This document shows, in pieces, positions 9,720 to 17,347 of a DNA stretch of 64,000 bases (within the stretch, counting starts at the first letter, position 1; each line of letters begins with the position of its first letter). A program made the translations under genes and the position numbers. A model generated the notes under the pieces. That model was not told the origin of the DNA and did no database searches. It was given only the letters and a program-made list of their open reading frames with translations. The stretch is from Anseongella ginsenosidimutans (lineage in GTDB: Bacteria; Bacteroidota; Bacteroidia; Sphingobacteriales; Sphingobacteriaceae). The DNA is taken from assembly GCF_008033235.1 (NCBI RefSeq), contig NZ_CP042432.1, forward strand, positions 1,674,001-1,738,000, given 5' to 3'.

Positions 9720-10920
9720 TTTTCCCCCTGAAGTAAACGCTCCCGCTACTCGTACCTATGAGCATTGTATTGAATGGGTAAAACAAGGGGCGGAAGTAAC
9801 AATAGTTACGTGCTTTCCAAATTTCCCGCAGGGCAAGCTTTATCCCGGCTTTCGCAATAAGCTATACCAGGTTAGCTATATGAACGGGATAAGGGTAATC
9901 CGAGTATGGAGCTATATTACCGCTAATGAAGGCTTTGCGAAACGGAGCCTGGATTATATTAGTTTTGGCGTTGCGGCTTTTTTCGCCGCACTATTTTGCC
10001 GCTGTGACATTATTCTGGCAACCTCTCCCCAATTCTTTGCTGCCTTATCTGCTAATGCGGCTGCTTTCGTAAAACGGAAGCCCTGGATTATGGAAGTTCG
10101 GGACCTCTGGCCTGAGTCGATCAAGACCGTAGGAGCCATGAAGCAGGGGAGGATGCTTAATCTTCTTGAACGGCTGGAACTTCATTTGTACAGGAAAGCG
10201 GCCGCAGTTATTGTGGTTACAGAATCTTTCAAATCAAATCTCCTTCAGCGCGGCATAGACCGAAGCAAGGTAAGCGTTATAAAGAACGGGGTTAATTTCG
10301 AGCTTTTCCAGCCCCGGGAAAGAGATCAGGGCCTCATTGAACAGCTGCAACTGGAAAATCAATTCATCATTGGTTATACCGGTACGCATGGAATGGCCCA
10401 TAAGCTTGATTTTATCCTGGAATGTGCTGCAGCGTTTAAGGGGTTGCAGCCTTTTCGGTTTTTATTCATTGGAAATGGGGCTGAAAAGGGACGGCTTTTG
10501 GAAATAAAAGAAAGAGATCAACTTGATAATGTGACTTTCCTGGATTCCGTTGATAAAAACGAAATACCTCGGTATCTTTCGATAATGGATATCGCGTTAG
10601 TTCCTTTGAAACAGTCAGACACGTTCAAAAAAGTGATCCCCTCAAAGATTTTTGAAACCGCAGCCATGCATATTCCTATTTTTCTAGGAGTAGAGGGTGA
10701 AGCCCGGCAGCTGATTGGCCAATATGAGGCTGGATTTTATTTTGAACCCGAAAACTCCCAAAATTTTATAGACCAGCTATCCTGGTACTATACTAATCGG
10801 CATGAACTTAAATCCCAGTATCAGGCCGGATGTAAACGACTTGCAGCTGATTTTGATCGCAAGAGGCTTGCAAAGAATATGTTCCGTATCATTCAAAACA
10901 CGCTAAATACTGGTTCATGA
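9694..10920 (+). CDS. WbuB-like family 4 glycosyltransferase
   Basis: A GT4 enzyme of about 408 residues. MKVLFITDNFPPEVNAPATR is the WbuB/Cps2-like opening with the PPE motif. PWIMEVRDLWPESIKTVGA matches the family's R-D-L-W-P block, FIIGYTGTHGMAHKLDFIL opens the donor domain, and KKVIPSKIFETAAMHIPIF is the donor-binding glutamate region. In-frame ATGs occur at 9655, 9682 and 9694. The last is preferred because it starts exactly at the beta strand conserved in the family and overlaps the preceding gene by 26 bases only. WbuB relatives add N-acetyl-aminosugars such as FucNAc. Confidence 0.88.
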   Translation: MKVLFITDNFPPEVNAPATRTYEHCIEWVKQGAEVTIVTCFPNFPQGKLYPGFRNKLYQVSYMNGIRVIRVWSYITANEGFAKRSLDYISFGVAAFFAALFCRCDIILATSPQFFAALSANAAAFVKRKPWIMEVRDLWPESIKTVGAMKQGRMLNLLERLELHLYRKAAAVIVVTESFKSNLLQRGIDRSKVSVIKNGVNFELFQPRERDQGLIEQLQLENQFIIGYTGTHGMAHKLDFILECAAAFKGLQPFRFLFIGNGAEKGRLLEIKERDQLDNVTFLDSVDKNEIPRYLSIMDIALVPLKQSDTFKKVIPSKIFETAAMHIPIFLGVEGEARQLIGQYEAGFYFEPENSQNFIDQLSWYYTNRHELKSQYQAGCKRLAADFDRKRLAKNMFRIIQNTLNTGS

Positions 10921-12524
10921 GTTTCTTAACACTTCTCCGGACAATCAGATATCTCAAGTTTAAGCAAGTGTACTACCAGGTCAGGTATAGGCTCGTTCCA
11001 GAAAGGAGTATGCCTTACAACCCTGCTACAATAGAAATCGATCCGGAGGCAGCTTTTAGCCGGCAAGAAATGCCGCACTCTCCTGTTTCCAGTGCTGTTT
11101 CACTTTCTTTTACAAAGAGCGAACAATCATACTCGTTCCGTTTCGTGGGACATACTGCCGTATTCGAAGGCGAAATTGATTGGAATTTCTCAAATTATGG
11201 TAAGCTCTGGACCTACAACCTGAATTATTTTGAATTTCTGTTGTCGGCCGGATGCAGCGAGCAGACGGGGCTATCTCTTATAGAGAACTATATTAAAAGG
11301 TTCTCCTCATTAAAGGATGGTTTAGAGCCTTATCCAACCTCGCTCAGGATCATTAACTGGGTTAAATTTATGGTGGCTCACCGGCGCCCGGACCCATATT
11401 TGCTGAAAGCGATCTATTGGCAGTGCAGCCGGCTTTCCGGGCGGCTGGAATACCATATAATGGGTAACCATTTGCTTGAAAACGGATTTGCTCTGGTGAT
11501 TGGAGGATGTTTTCTCCAGCAGCCCGGATTTTACAATACTGGAAAATACATTGTTTTAGTCGAACTGGAAAAACAGATATTAGCGGATGGCGGGCATTTT
11601 GAACAGAGCCCTATGTATCATCACATTATTCTTCACCGGCTGCTTGATACCATTAACCTGTTGCAACACAGCCGGAAGTTCAATGGATGCGAGGAATTTG
11701 AAGCACGTTTGCGCAGCTATGCTTCCTCCATGATAAGCTGGATGCATAACATGTCTTTTTCTGATAAGTCGTTTCCTTGCTTTAATGATGCCGTGGCAGG
11801 AATAGCTCCGGATTCGGCGCAGCTGGCGGATTATTCAGGGGAATTGGATATCCCGGCTGTGAACAAGGAATTAAAAGAATCAGGTTACCGGATGTGGAAG
11901 AAAAATAACGCGGAATTTTGTTTTGATGCCGGCAATGTCACAGCCGGCTACCAGGCAGGGCATACCCATGCCGATACTTTCAGCTTCTGCGTTCACCTGC
12001 ATGGCAGGCCGGTCATAGTAGACACCGGAGTATCCACTTATGAAAAAAACGTAAGAAGGCTTCTTGAGCGATCGACCTGTATGCATAATACAGTTACCAT
12101 AAACGAACTCAATTCTTCCGAAGTATGGAGGGGGTTTCGGCTGGGAAGACGGGCAAATGTGAGGATAATCATGGAAGCGCCCTATAGGCTGGTTGCCGTT
12201 CATGATGGATATGAGCGCCAGAAATGTGCCCATCAACGAACGTTTGACTGGTGTGACGACACACTATTAATTGAAGATTTCCTGAAAGGGAGTACCCGCG
12301 AAACAGTAGCTGTTTCCCGCTTGCATTTTCATCCGGACCGGAAAATACATATTAATGGAAACAAGATATATGTGGATAAGGACGCGTGGATAGAAGCAAT
12401 TGGGTTTGATGAAATAATCCTGGAAACCTATTCCAATTGCAATGCATACAATGATTTAGTTCCCGCACAGCGCATTGCCGGCAGGTTTTCATCGGTCGCA
12501 AAATGGAGGCTTACTCTACTTTAG
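10917..12524 (+). CDS. Heparinase II/III-like protein of a glycan biosynthesis cluster
   Basis: A 535-residue protein with an N-terminal alpha/alpha toroid (about residues 60-330) and a C-terminal heparinase II/III beta-sandwich. The latter carries YQAGHTHADTFSFCVHLHG, VIVDTGVSTYEKN and RSTCMHNTVTINELN, the conserved His/Tyr/Arg/His-Asn set of this family. No signal peptide is visible: the N-terminus is the basic FLTLLRTIRYLKFKQVYYQV segment usual for family members next to WbuB-type transferases. It may cleave or epimerise uronate-containing glycan, or act in assembly; activity is not proven for this clade. The start overlaps the preceding stop (ATGA). It overlaps the convergent gene by 14 bases at its end. 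Confidence 0.82.
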   Translation: MSFLTLLRTIRYLKFKQVYYQVRYRLVPERSMPYNPATIEIDPEAAFSRQEMPHSPVSSAVSLSFTKSEQSYSFRFVGHTAVFEGEIDWNFSNYGKLWTYNLNYFEFLLSAGCSEQTGLSLIENYIKRFSSLKDGLEPYPTSLRIINWVKFMVAHRRPDPYLLKAIYWQCSRLSGRLEYHIMGNHLLENGFALVIGGCFLQQPGFYNTGKYIVLVELEKQILADGGHFEQSPMYHHIILHRLLDTINLLQHSRKFNGCEEFEARLRSYASSMISWMHNMSFSDKSFPCFNDAVAGIAPDSAQLADYSGELDIPAVNKELKESGYRMWKKNNAEFCFDAGNVTAGYQAGHTHADTFSFCVHLHGRPVIVDTGVSTYEKNVRRLLERSTCMHNTVTINELNSSEVWRGFRLGRRANVRIIMEAPYRLVAVHDGYERQKCAHQRTFDWCDDTLLIEDFLKGSTRETVAVSRLHFHPDRKIHINGNKIYVDKDAWIEAIGFDEIILETYSNCNAYNDLVPAQRIAGRFSSVAKWRLTLL

Positions 12525-14106
12525 CCATGGCGTCTTTACCACCCGCCCATTTTTCAAGTTCGGACCAGATTGGCGTGTCGCCAAGCTGAGCGGGAACCGT
12601 TACTGCGGCCACCGCAGCCGGGCCCAGCCGGTTTTTCAATTGTTCCAGAAAAAAACTGCGGGGCTTCACAGGAATGCTCCAGCTGGCCCAATAAGCGTTT
12701 CCGTTCTTTTCGCCTCTGCACCCGATGCACCAGTTTATAGCGTTGGGAGGGCTCTCTATTTGAAATCCCTCCGTAGCCTTGCAATTCCAGAACATATTTT
12801 GCGCGCCGGCCCAGCCATGTCCGCCGCCCAGCTCCCGACGGTTACGGGCAGTAATGCGCCCCGCATATATATTGTCGTATAAAATACCAGTAGCCCAACG
12901 ATGATGAGGACCGGTATCATTGTGTGTATCTATTGCATAACAGTCCAGGAAAACATTTGGTCCGGTTACTTTTGAACTAGTTGCAAAATCGTGCCTGCCG
13001 CCTTTTGAATAACATCGCTGAAAAAGATTCCCCATTCCCCCACCTCCTTCAATAAGAAAAGCATATTTGCGATCACCAATGGTTTGACCAGTAGGGTCCA
13101 ACATGGCGCAATCCTGAATGGTGTTAAAATCCGATTCCCTCCCAATACTCACACAAGTAAAAATAAAGTTTACGGCGGTAATATTTCGTACCCAGCAATT
13201 CACCGTCCGGGACAAGCGGACAGCAGTCCAGACGCGATTTTCGTCCAACTCGAACTCGCTGTCTGCTATTGAAATCAGCCGTAAATTTTCCACTCCCGAA
13301 TTTGACACACGTTTCGGCAGGGATAACTTGACAATATTACCTCCTCCCAGGCTTTTTTGAATCTGGTCTACCAGCGGAATGTCAAGTACGATCACATTAT
13401 CCTTGATTTGGGCTATTTTTCGACGGTGGATTGTGGTGTATTGTTCTGGTGTCCATCCATACTGATCCATTCCAAGGGCAGAGATCCAATTTTGATCCGG
13501 TGTTTTAACCACTCCAATATGATCACCCTTCCGCAGGTCCGAAGCAGTATTTACCGGAATGGATCTGGCGCCAACATGTAACCGGTCCGCAGCAATAACA
13601 GCGCCGCCGGAAAGTTCAATAGGATCCGCTGACCCTTCAATCTCTATCAGGTTATATTGTTGAAACTCACTCACTTTTGTAAGCCCTAATTCCCGCGGTT
13701 TTGCGGTGGCCATTATTATGGTTCCCGCTTCTCCCTGCCCTTCTCCTCTAAGCACGACTCCGTTAGTGCGTATATATATGGTTTGCCCAACTTCGTAGGT
13801 TCCCGCCTTAAGTAATACGGCCCCCCTGAAGCCATTTATAACAGGCAAGTTGGAGACCGTGTCTATCGCATCCTGAATGAGCCCTGCATCATCTCCCTCT
13901 CCAGCTTCAATCACAATTTTTACCGGTACCAGCGGAATTGCTTCTTCACTCTGTTCATATCCGGCAAAGGAGAAATCAGGAAAATTCTCATATTTGATGG
14001 TAAGTTCCGTATATGTCTCCTTAGTAAGCAGAATATCATCTTTCTTACACGAGACTGCGGTAGAAAGCATTAAACAGATCAGTATAAAATAGCCATATTT
14101 ACACAT
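12511..14106 (-). CDS. Secreted lipoprotein with right-handed parallel beta-helix (pectate-lyase-like)
   Basis: A 531-residue lipoprotein. The signal peptide ends in LMLSTAVSCKKDD, giving a lipobox Cys at about residue 20. After about residue 70 come repeated short beta-strand coils: GAVLLKAGTYEVGQTIYIR, GVVLRGEGQGEAGTIIMA and RVSNSGVENLRLISI, followed by Asn-rich rungs. This is the pectate-lyase superfamily beta-helix. It is the only minus-strand gene in the first 45 kb and is convergent with the heparinase-like gene. It probably acts on the exported polysaccharide at the cell surface as lyase, epimerase or binding protein. Confidence 0.75.
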   Translation of the reverse strand: MCKYGYFILICLMLSTAVSCKKDDILLTKETYTELTIKYENFPDFSFAGYEQSEEAIPLVPVKIVIEAGEGDDAGLIQDAIDTVSNLPVINGFRGAVLLKAGTYEVGQTIYIRTNGVVLRGEGQGEAGTIIMATAKPRELGLTKVSEFQQYNLIEIEGSADPIELSGGAVIAADRLHVGARSIPVNTASDLRKGDHIGVVKTPDQNWISALGMDQYGWTPEQYTTIHRRKIAQIKDNVIVLDIPLVDQIQKSLGGGNIVKLSLPKRVSNSGVENLRLISIADSEFELDENRVWTAVRLSRTVNCWVRNITAVNFIFTCVSIGRESDFNTIQDCAMLDPTGQTIGDRKYAFLIEGGGGMGNLFQRCYSKGGRHDFATSSKVTGPNVFLDCYAIDTHNDTGPHHRWATGILYDNIYAGRITARNRRELGGGHGWAGAQNMFWNCKATEGFQIESPPNAINWCIGCRGEKNGNAYWASWSIPVKPRSFFLEQLKNRLGPAAVAAVTVPAQLGDTPIWSELEKWAGGKDAMAKVE

Positions 14107-14137
14107 TATATACAGGCGAGTTTAGGAAACCAAATAT

Positions 14138-14668
14138 ATGAAAAATACGATATTCTTTGGGAGAGAGCTATTGTTTTCAGCCTTCTTACTGTTTATAATA
14201 GCAGGACAAGCGTTAGGCCAAAGTACTTCTGGTAGCTCATTAGGAATGGGTTTGATTTTCGAAGCCGGCAGTTTCCTGGGCGATGCGGGGAAAAATTATA
14301 AAAGGGGGGTGGGAGGAAGCCTGGCGGCTACGTATGCCATTGATAACGATGTGCAGCTCACGTTTTCTGCTGGCTATTTGCATGTTCAGGGCAAGTCATT
14401 TGAAGACGTGTATCTCGCTTATAAGATCGATGATTGGAAAGCTCTTCCCATCCGCCTGGGCACAAAATATTTCGCCACCCCACACCTTTTCCTGAAGGCC
14501 GAAACAGGCGCTGTTTTCTTTCTGGAACCGGGAACAGGAACGGCCCTCATTCTCAGCCCGGGTATCGGCCTCCAGCTCCACCATTTTGAGTTGGCGGCAA
14601 AGCTGGAAACCTGGACCGACGGCGGCACCGTTTCCTTCGCCGGCTTCAGCTTGGGATATTTCTTTTAA
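14138..14668 (+). CDS. Small outer-membrane beta-barrel protein
   Basis: A 176-residue protein with a signal peptide (LLFSAFLLFIIAGQALGQ). Alternating hydrophobic/polar strands run through LGMGLIFEAGSFLG, VQLTFSAGYLHVQG, LPIRLGTKYFATPHLFLKA and FELAAKLETW, ending in the aromatic C-terminus FSLGYFF typical of outer-membrane barrels. Eight strands would fit its size. The start is 31 bases from the divergent beta-helix lipoprotein gene. Its function is unknown; the location suggests a surface protein linked to the glycan locus, but this is weak evidence. Confidence 0.7.
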   Translation: MKNTIFFGRELLFSAFLLFIIAGQALGQSTSGSSLGMGLIFEAGSFLGDAGKNYKRGVGGSLAATYAIDNDVQLTFSAGYLHVQGKSFEDVYLAYKIDDWKALPIRLGTKYFATPHLFLKAETGAVFFLEPGTGTALILSPGIGLQLHHFELAAKLETWTDGGTVSFAGFSLGYFF

Positions 14669-14830
14669 ACCAGCGGAAACTGACAGTACATCGCGCCTTC
14701 TGACTGCCCCGCCACGAGGTTAAAAAAATCTTTAACATATTAATGACAAGACATGCCACTTTAAAGAAAAAGCGCTATCTTGACATAGGGTGATTTTATA
14801 TAATCTAAATGATAAGTCGTGGTAAAAAAC

Positions 14831-15673
14831 ATGTTAAAGCGGCTCTGGAGAACCCTGGAAGTCAGGAGAATAAAAGCGAAACTTGGCCTTTTCAAAAACA
14901 ATGATGTAGAAAGGCATATTCTGGAGTCCATCCTGGACTCCTTTAAGACTCCCTCCGATGCAGATCTGCACTGGATAAACAAAATCGAAAATAGAAGAAG
15001 GGAGCTTGAGAAAAGCAAATTAGAAGTGGAGATTACCGATTTCGGGGCGGGGACAACGGACGCTCTTTTTCAGGAAGGAGAATCCATTACAGGAGTACAA
15101 AGAACGACAATCATTGGAGAGGTATGCCAGAAAGCCGCCATCGCGCCAGCATGGGCTTACCTTTTGTATAGCCTGGTAAAAAGAGCGCGGCCGGCCTACT
15201 GCTTGGAACTTGGAACCAACTTAGGCGTTTCGGCCATGTATCAACTGGCAGCTCTTCAACGACATAATGGCCACCTGGCCACATTTGAAGGGGTAGAATC
15301 GTATGCCGGAATTGCCGAGAATAATTTCAGGGACCTCCAGCTGGGCGGCTTTACCATTACGGTAGGCAGGTTTGGGGATACGCTGCCTTCCTTTTTGCAG
15401 GAGCAAAACCCCGCAATTGATTTTGCATTTATTGACGGACACCATGATGAGCATGCCACAAAGGAATATTATCAATTATTACAACCGTATCTGAATGACC
15501 GGGCCATTGTCATATTCGATGATATAAACTGGTCAGATGGAATGCGGAAAGCCTGGGATTACCTCATACGTGACGAAAATTCCGGATCTAGTTTTGATTT
15601 GAGCAAGCTTGGGATTATTACCTATTACAAGCAAAGGGCCGGCAGAAAGCAGATGTTTCGCTTCAAAATATAG
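14831..15673 (+). CDS. Class I SAM-dependent methyltransferase (Methyltransf_24-like)
   Basis: A protein of about 280 residues. CLELGTNLGVSAMYQLAAL near residue 125 is motif I (the SAM-binding E-x-G-x-x-x-G loop). LATFEGVESY supplies the acidic motif II residue. DFAFIDGHHDEHATKEYY is the motif found in O-methyltransferases of this type, and IVIFDDINWSDGM carries the D-D pair. The ATG at 14831 is preferred over GTG 14819, which lies 12 bases upstream in frame. It may methylate a sugar of the glycan. It stands alone between the barrel gene and the wza-like gene. Confidence 0.8.
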   Translation: MLKRLWRTLEVRRIKAKLGLFKNNDVERHILESILDSFKTPSDADLHWINKIENRRRELEKSKLEVEITDFGAGTTDALFQEGESITGVQRTTIIGEVCQKAAIAPAWAYLLYSLVKRARPAYCLELGTNLGVSAMYQLAALQRHNGHLATFEGVESYAGIAENNFRDLQLGGFTITVGRFGDTLPSFLQEQNPAIDFAFIDGHHDEHATKEYYQLLQPYLNDRAIVIFDDINWSDGMRKAWDYLIRDENSGSSFDLSKLGIITYYKQRAGRKQMFRFKI

Positions 15674-15697
15674 CCGGCATCGCAACCTAAATTATGC

Positions 15698-15705
15698 TAT
15701 CTTTG
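15698..15705 (+). promoter_or_regulatory. Candidate Bacteroidota -7 box upstream of the export operon
   Basis: The octamer TATCTTTG matches the Bacteroidota sigma-factor -7 consensus TAnnTTTG exactly. It lies about 85 bases before the start of the Wza-like gene. No TTG is found at the usual distance upstream, so support rests on the -7 box and position. Confidence 0.45.
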
Positions 15706-15715
15706 CTCCACGCTT

Positions 15716-15752
15716 TTGCACAATGCTGCACACCTTGGTACAGCATTTGCAA
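15716..15752 (+). promoter_or_regulatory. Leader hairpin in the wza-like 5' untranslated region
   Basis: TTGCA-c-AATGCTG pairs with CAGCATT-TGCAA around a 12-base loop. This gives 12 base pairs with a single bulged C. It lies between the candidate promoter and the ribosome binding site (AAAGGAG, about 15777-15783). No T-run follows, so it is not an ordinary terminator. It could stabilise the mRNA or take part in regulation of export. Confidence 0.5.
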
Positions 15753-15789
15753 GGCCCAAACCAATTAAAACGAGATCAAAGGAGCGTAC

Positions 15790-16563
15790 ATGAAATACTA
15801 TTTCCTATCCATTATAGCTATAGCCCTCTTACTCACTTCCTGCGCGAGCCCGAAATATAGTGGCACACCTTATGGGGAAAATATTCCCACTTTTTTACAC
15901 GATACCGTTGAGTACCGGATACAACCCGGGGATCAGCTGACTGTGCAAAGCTTTAATAACCTGTCGTCGGTCATCATCGAAAATTCGATGACCGGGGCAA
16001 GCTCCTCCCGGCAGGGACAGGTGCCTGAATTCCAGGTATGGGTGGAAGAAGACGGCGAAGTGGTGCTTCCCAAGGCAGGCAGGATCAATGCCCAGGGCCT
16101 TACCGAAGAAGAAGCGGCGCAGGCGGTGGAGCAGGCCTATGCCGGCACCATTAATGATCCCGCTTTTTACGTGAATGTAAGCAACAGGATGGTAAAGGTC
16201 CTGGGAGCAGTATATAATCAAGGTATGTATCCCATGACGCGCGAGAATCAAACCCTGGGAGAGGTGCTTTCCCTGGCGGGAGGCGTTAATTTCGAGCAGC
16301 TGGGCAAGCAGCTGATCCTGATCAGGAATGGGATCGGGGCAGATTCGGCTTCAGCGTCGAAACCCATGCTTTTTGATTTAGACATTCATAACCTGGCCGA
16401 TCCGGCGCTGACCAATATCGTGATCCACAGCAACGACGTGGTGTATTTGCCGCCTTCCCGGGCAACCGTCAGCGCGGCCAAATTCCGGAACATTTCGGCC
16501 TTTATTCAGCCCGTATTGCTGGTATTGAATTCTATTATATTAATTAATACCTTAGCTAAGTAA
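15790..16563 (+). CDS. Wza/BexD-like polysaccharide export lipoprotein
   Basis: A 257-residue outer-membrane export protein. The signal peptide IIAIALLLTSCASPKYSG gives a lipobox Cys at about residue 18. The poly_export domain starts near VEYRIQPGDQLTVQSFNNL. VEEDGEVVLPKAGRINAQGL is the conserved strand-turn, and SLBB-type repeats follow (VLGAVYNQGMYPMTRENQT). It ends in a C-terminal hydrophobic segment (ISAFIQPVLLVLNSIILIN), as in Bacteroidota Wza relatives. It heads the export operon with the phosphatase and kinase genes, which are only 10 bases and minus 11 bases apart. It forms the outer-membrane exit with the Wzc-like protein. Confidence 0.9.
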   Translation: MKYYFLSIIAIALLLTSCASPKYSGTPYGENIPTFLHDTVEYRIQPGDQLTVQSFNNLSSVIIENSMTGASSSRQGQVPEFQVWVEEDGEVVLPKAGRINAQGLTEEEAAQAVEQAYAGTINDPAFYVNVSNRMVKVLGAVYNQGMYPMTRENQTLGEVLSLAGGVNFEQLGKQLILIRNGIGADSASASKPMLFDLDIHNLADPALTNIVIHSNDVVYLPPSRATVSAAKFRNISAFIQPVLLVLNSIILINTLAK

Positions 16564-16573
16564 AGCAAGCGGT

Positions 16574-17347
16574 ATGTTGTCTTTGTTTCGCAGACGCAGT
16601 GAAGAAGGGGAGGTCCGCGAAGCCGGATCAGGTTTCCGGCTGGACTGGATGCAGACCGACATGCATTGCCATATCCTGCCCGGGATCGATGACGGGGCGC
16701 CCGATGTGGAAGCCAGCATTGCACTTCTGGAACAATATAATTCCATGGGCATTGACCGCTTCATAGCTACCCCGCACGTGAAGCAGAGTATGTTCCCCAA
16801 TACACCAGCTACTATTCGCGCTGCCTGGGAGCGGCTGGCTGAAGCCTGCATACGTAAAGGGATCAATGTCCATATACAATATTCGGCGGAATACTACCTG
16901 GATGAAGGCTTTTTAGAAGCCCTCCGGAGCGATCAGCTGCTGCCTCTTCCCGGTAATTATTTATTGATCGAGGTTTCTTTTTCCCGGCGCCCCATGATTG
17001 ATTTGGGTGAAGTAGCCCGTTCCGTCATGGACAAAGGCTTCTTTCCCATCCTGGCGCACCCGGAAAGATACCGCTACTGGTATAAGAACCTTAATAAATT
17101 CGAAACCTTAAAATCCCAGGGTTGGCTGTTGCAGGTAAATCTCTTATCTTTGGCCGGCTATTACGGCAGCCCCGAACAAAAAATGGCACGTATCCTGCTT
17201 GATAATGAATTGGTGGACTTCATCGGTACGGATACGCATAAGCCGGACCACCTTTATCACATCGAATCTTCCGGGAAGGACCCATGGGTGCAGCGTGCAA
17301 GTGAGATATATTTGATGAACAAATTCCTCGAACTGGATGGAAAATAA
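16574..17347 (+). CDS. CpsB/YwqE-type tyrosine-protein phosphatase (PHP domain)
   Basis: A 257-residue PHP-fold phosphatase. TDMHCHILPGIDDGAPDVEA gives the H-x-H metal pair and the D-D pair, FIATPHVKQSMFPN the next histidine, ILAHPERYRYW the H-P-E-R block, and DFIGTDTHKPDH the final D-x-H. All metal ligands expected for the family are present. These Mn-dependent enzymes dephosphorylate the tyrosine tail of the partner BY-kinase. The gene directly precedes and overlaps the kinase gene by 11 bases, which supports that pairing. Confidence 0.9.
   Translation: MLSLFRRRSEEGEVREAGSGFRLDWMQTDMHCHILPGIDDGAPDVEASIALLEQYNSMGIDRFIATPHVKQSMFPNTPATIRAAWERLAEACIRKGINVHIQYSAEYYLDEGFLEALRSDQLLPLPGNYLLIEVSFSRRPMIDLGEVARSVMDKGFFPILAHPERYRYWYKNLNKFETLKSQGWLLQVNLLSLAGYYGSPEQKMARILLDNELVDFIGTDTHKPDHLYHIESSGKDPWVQRASEIYLMNKFLELDGK

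Noticed and set aside
14780-14804. TTGACA and TATAAT upstream of the methyltransferase gene
   Set aside because: The spacer is only 13 bases, and Bacteroidota main promoters follow TAnnTTTG, so this E. coli-like pair is likely chance.
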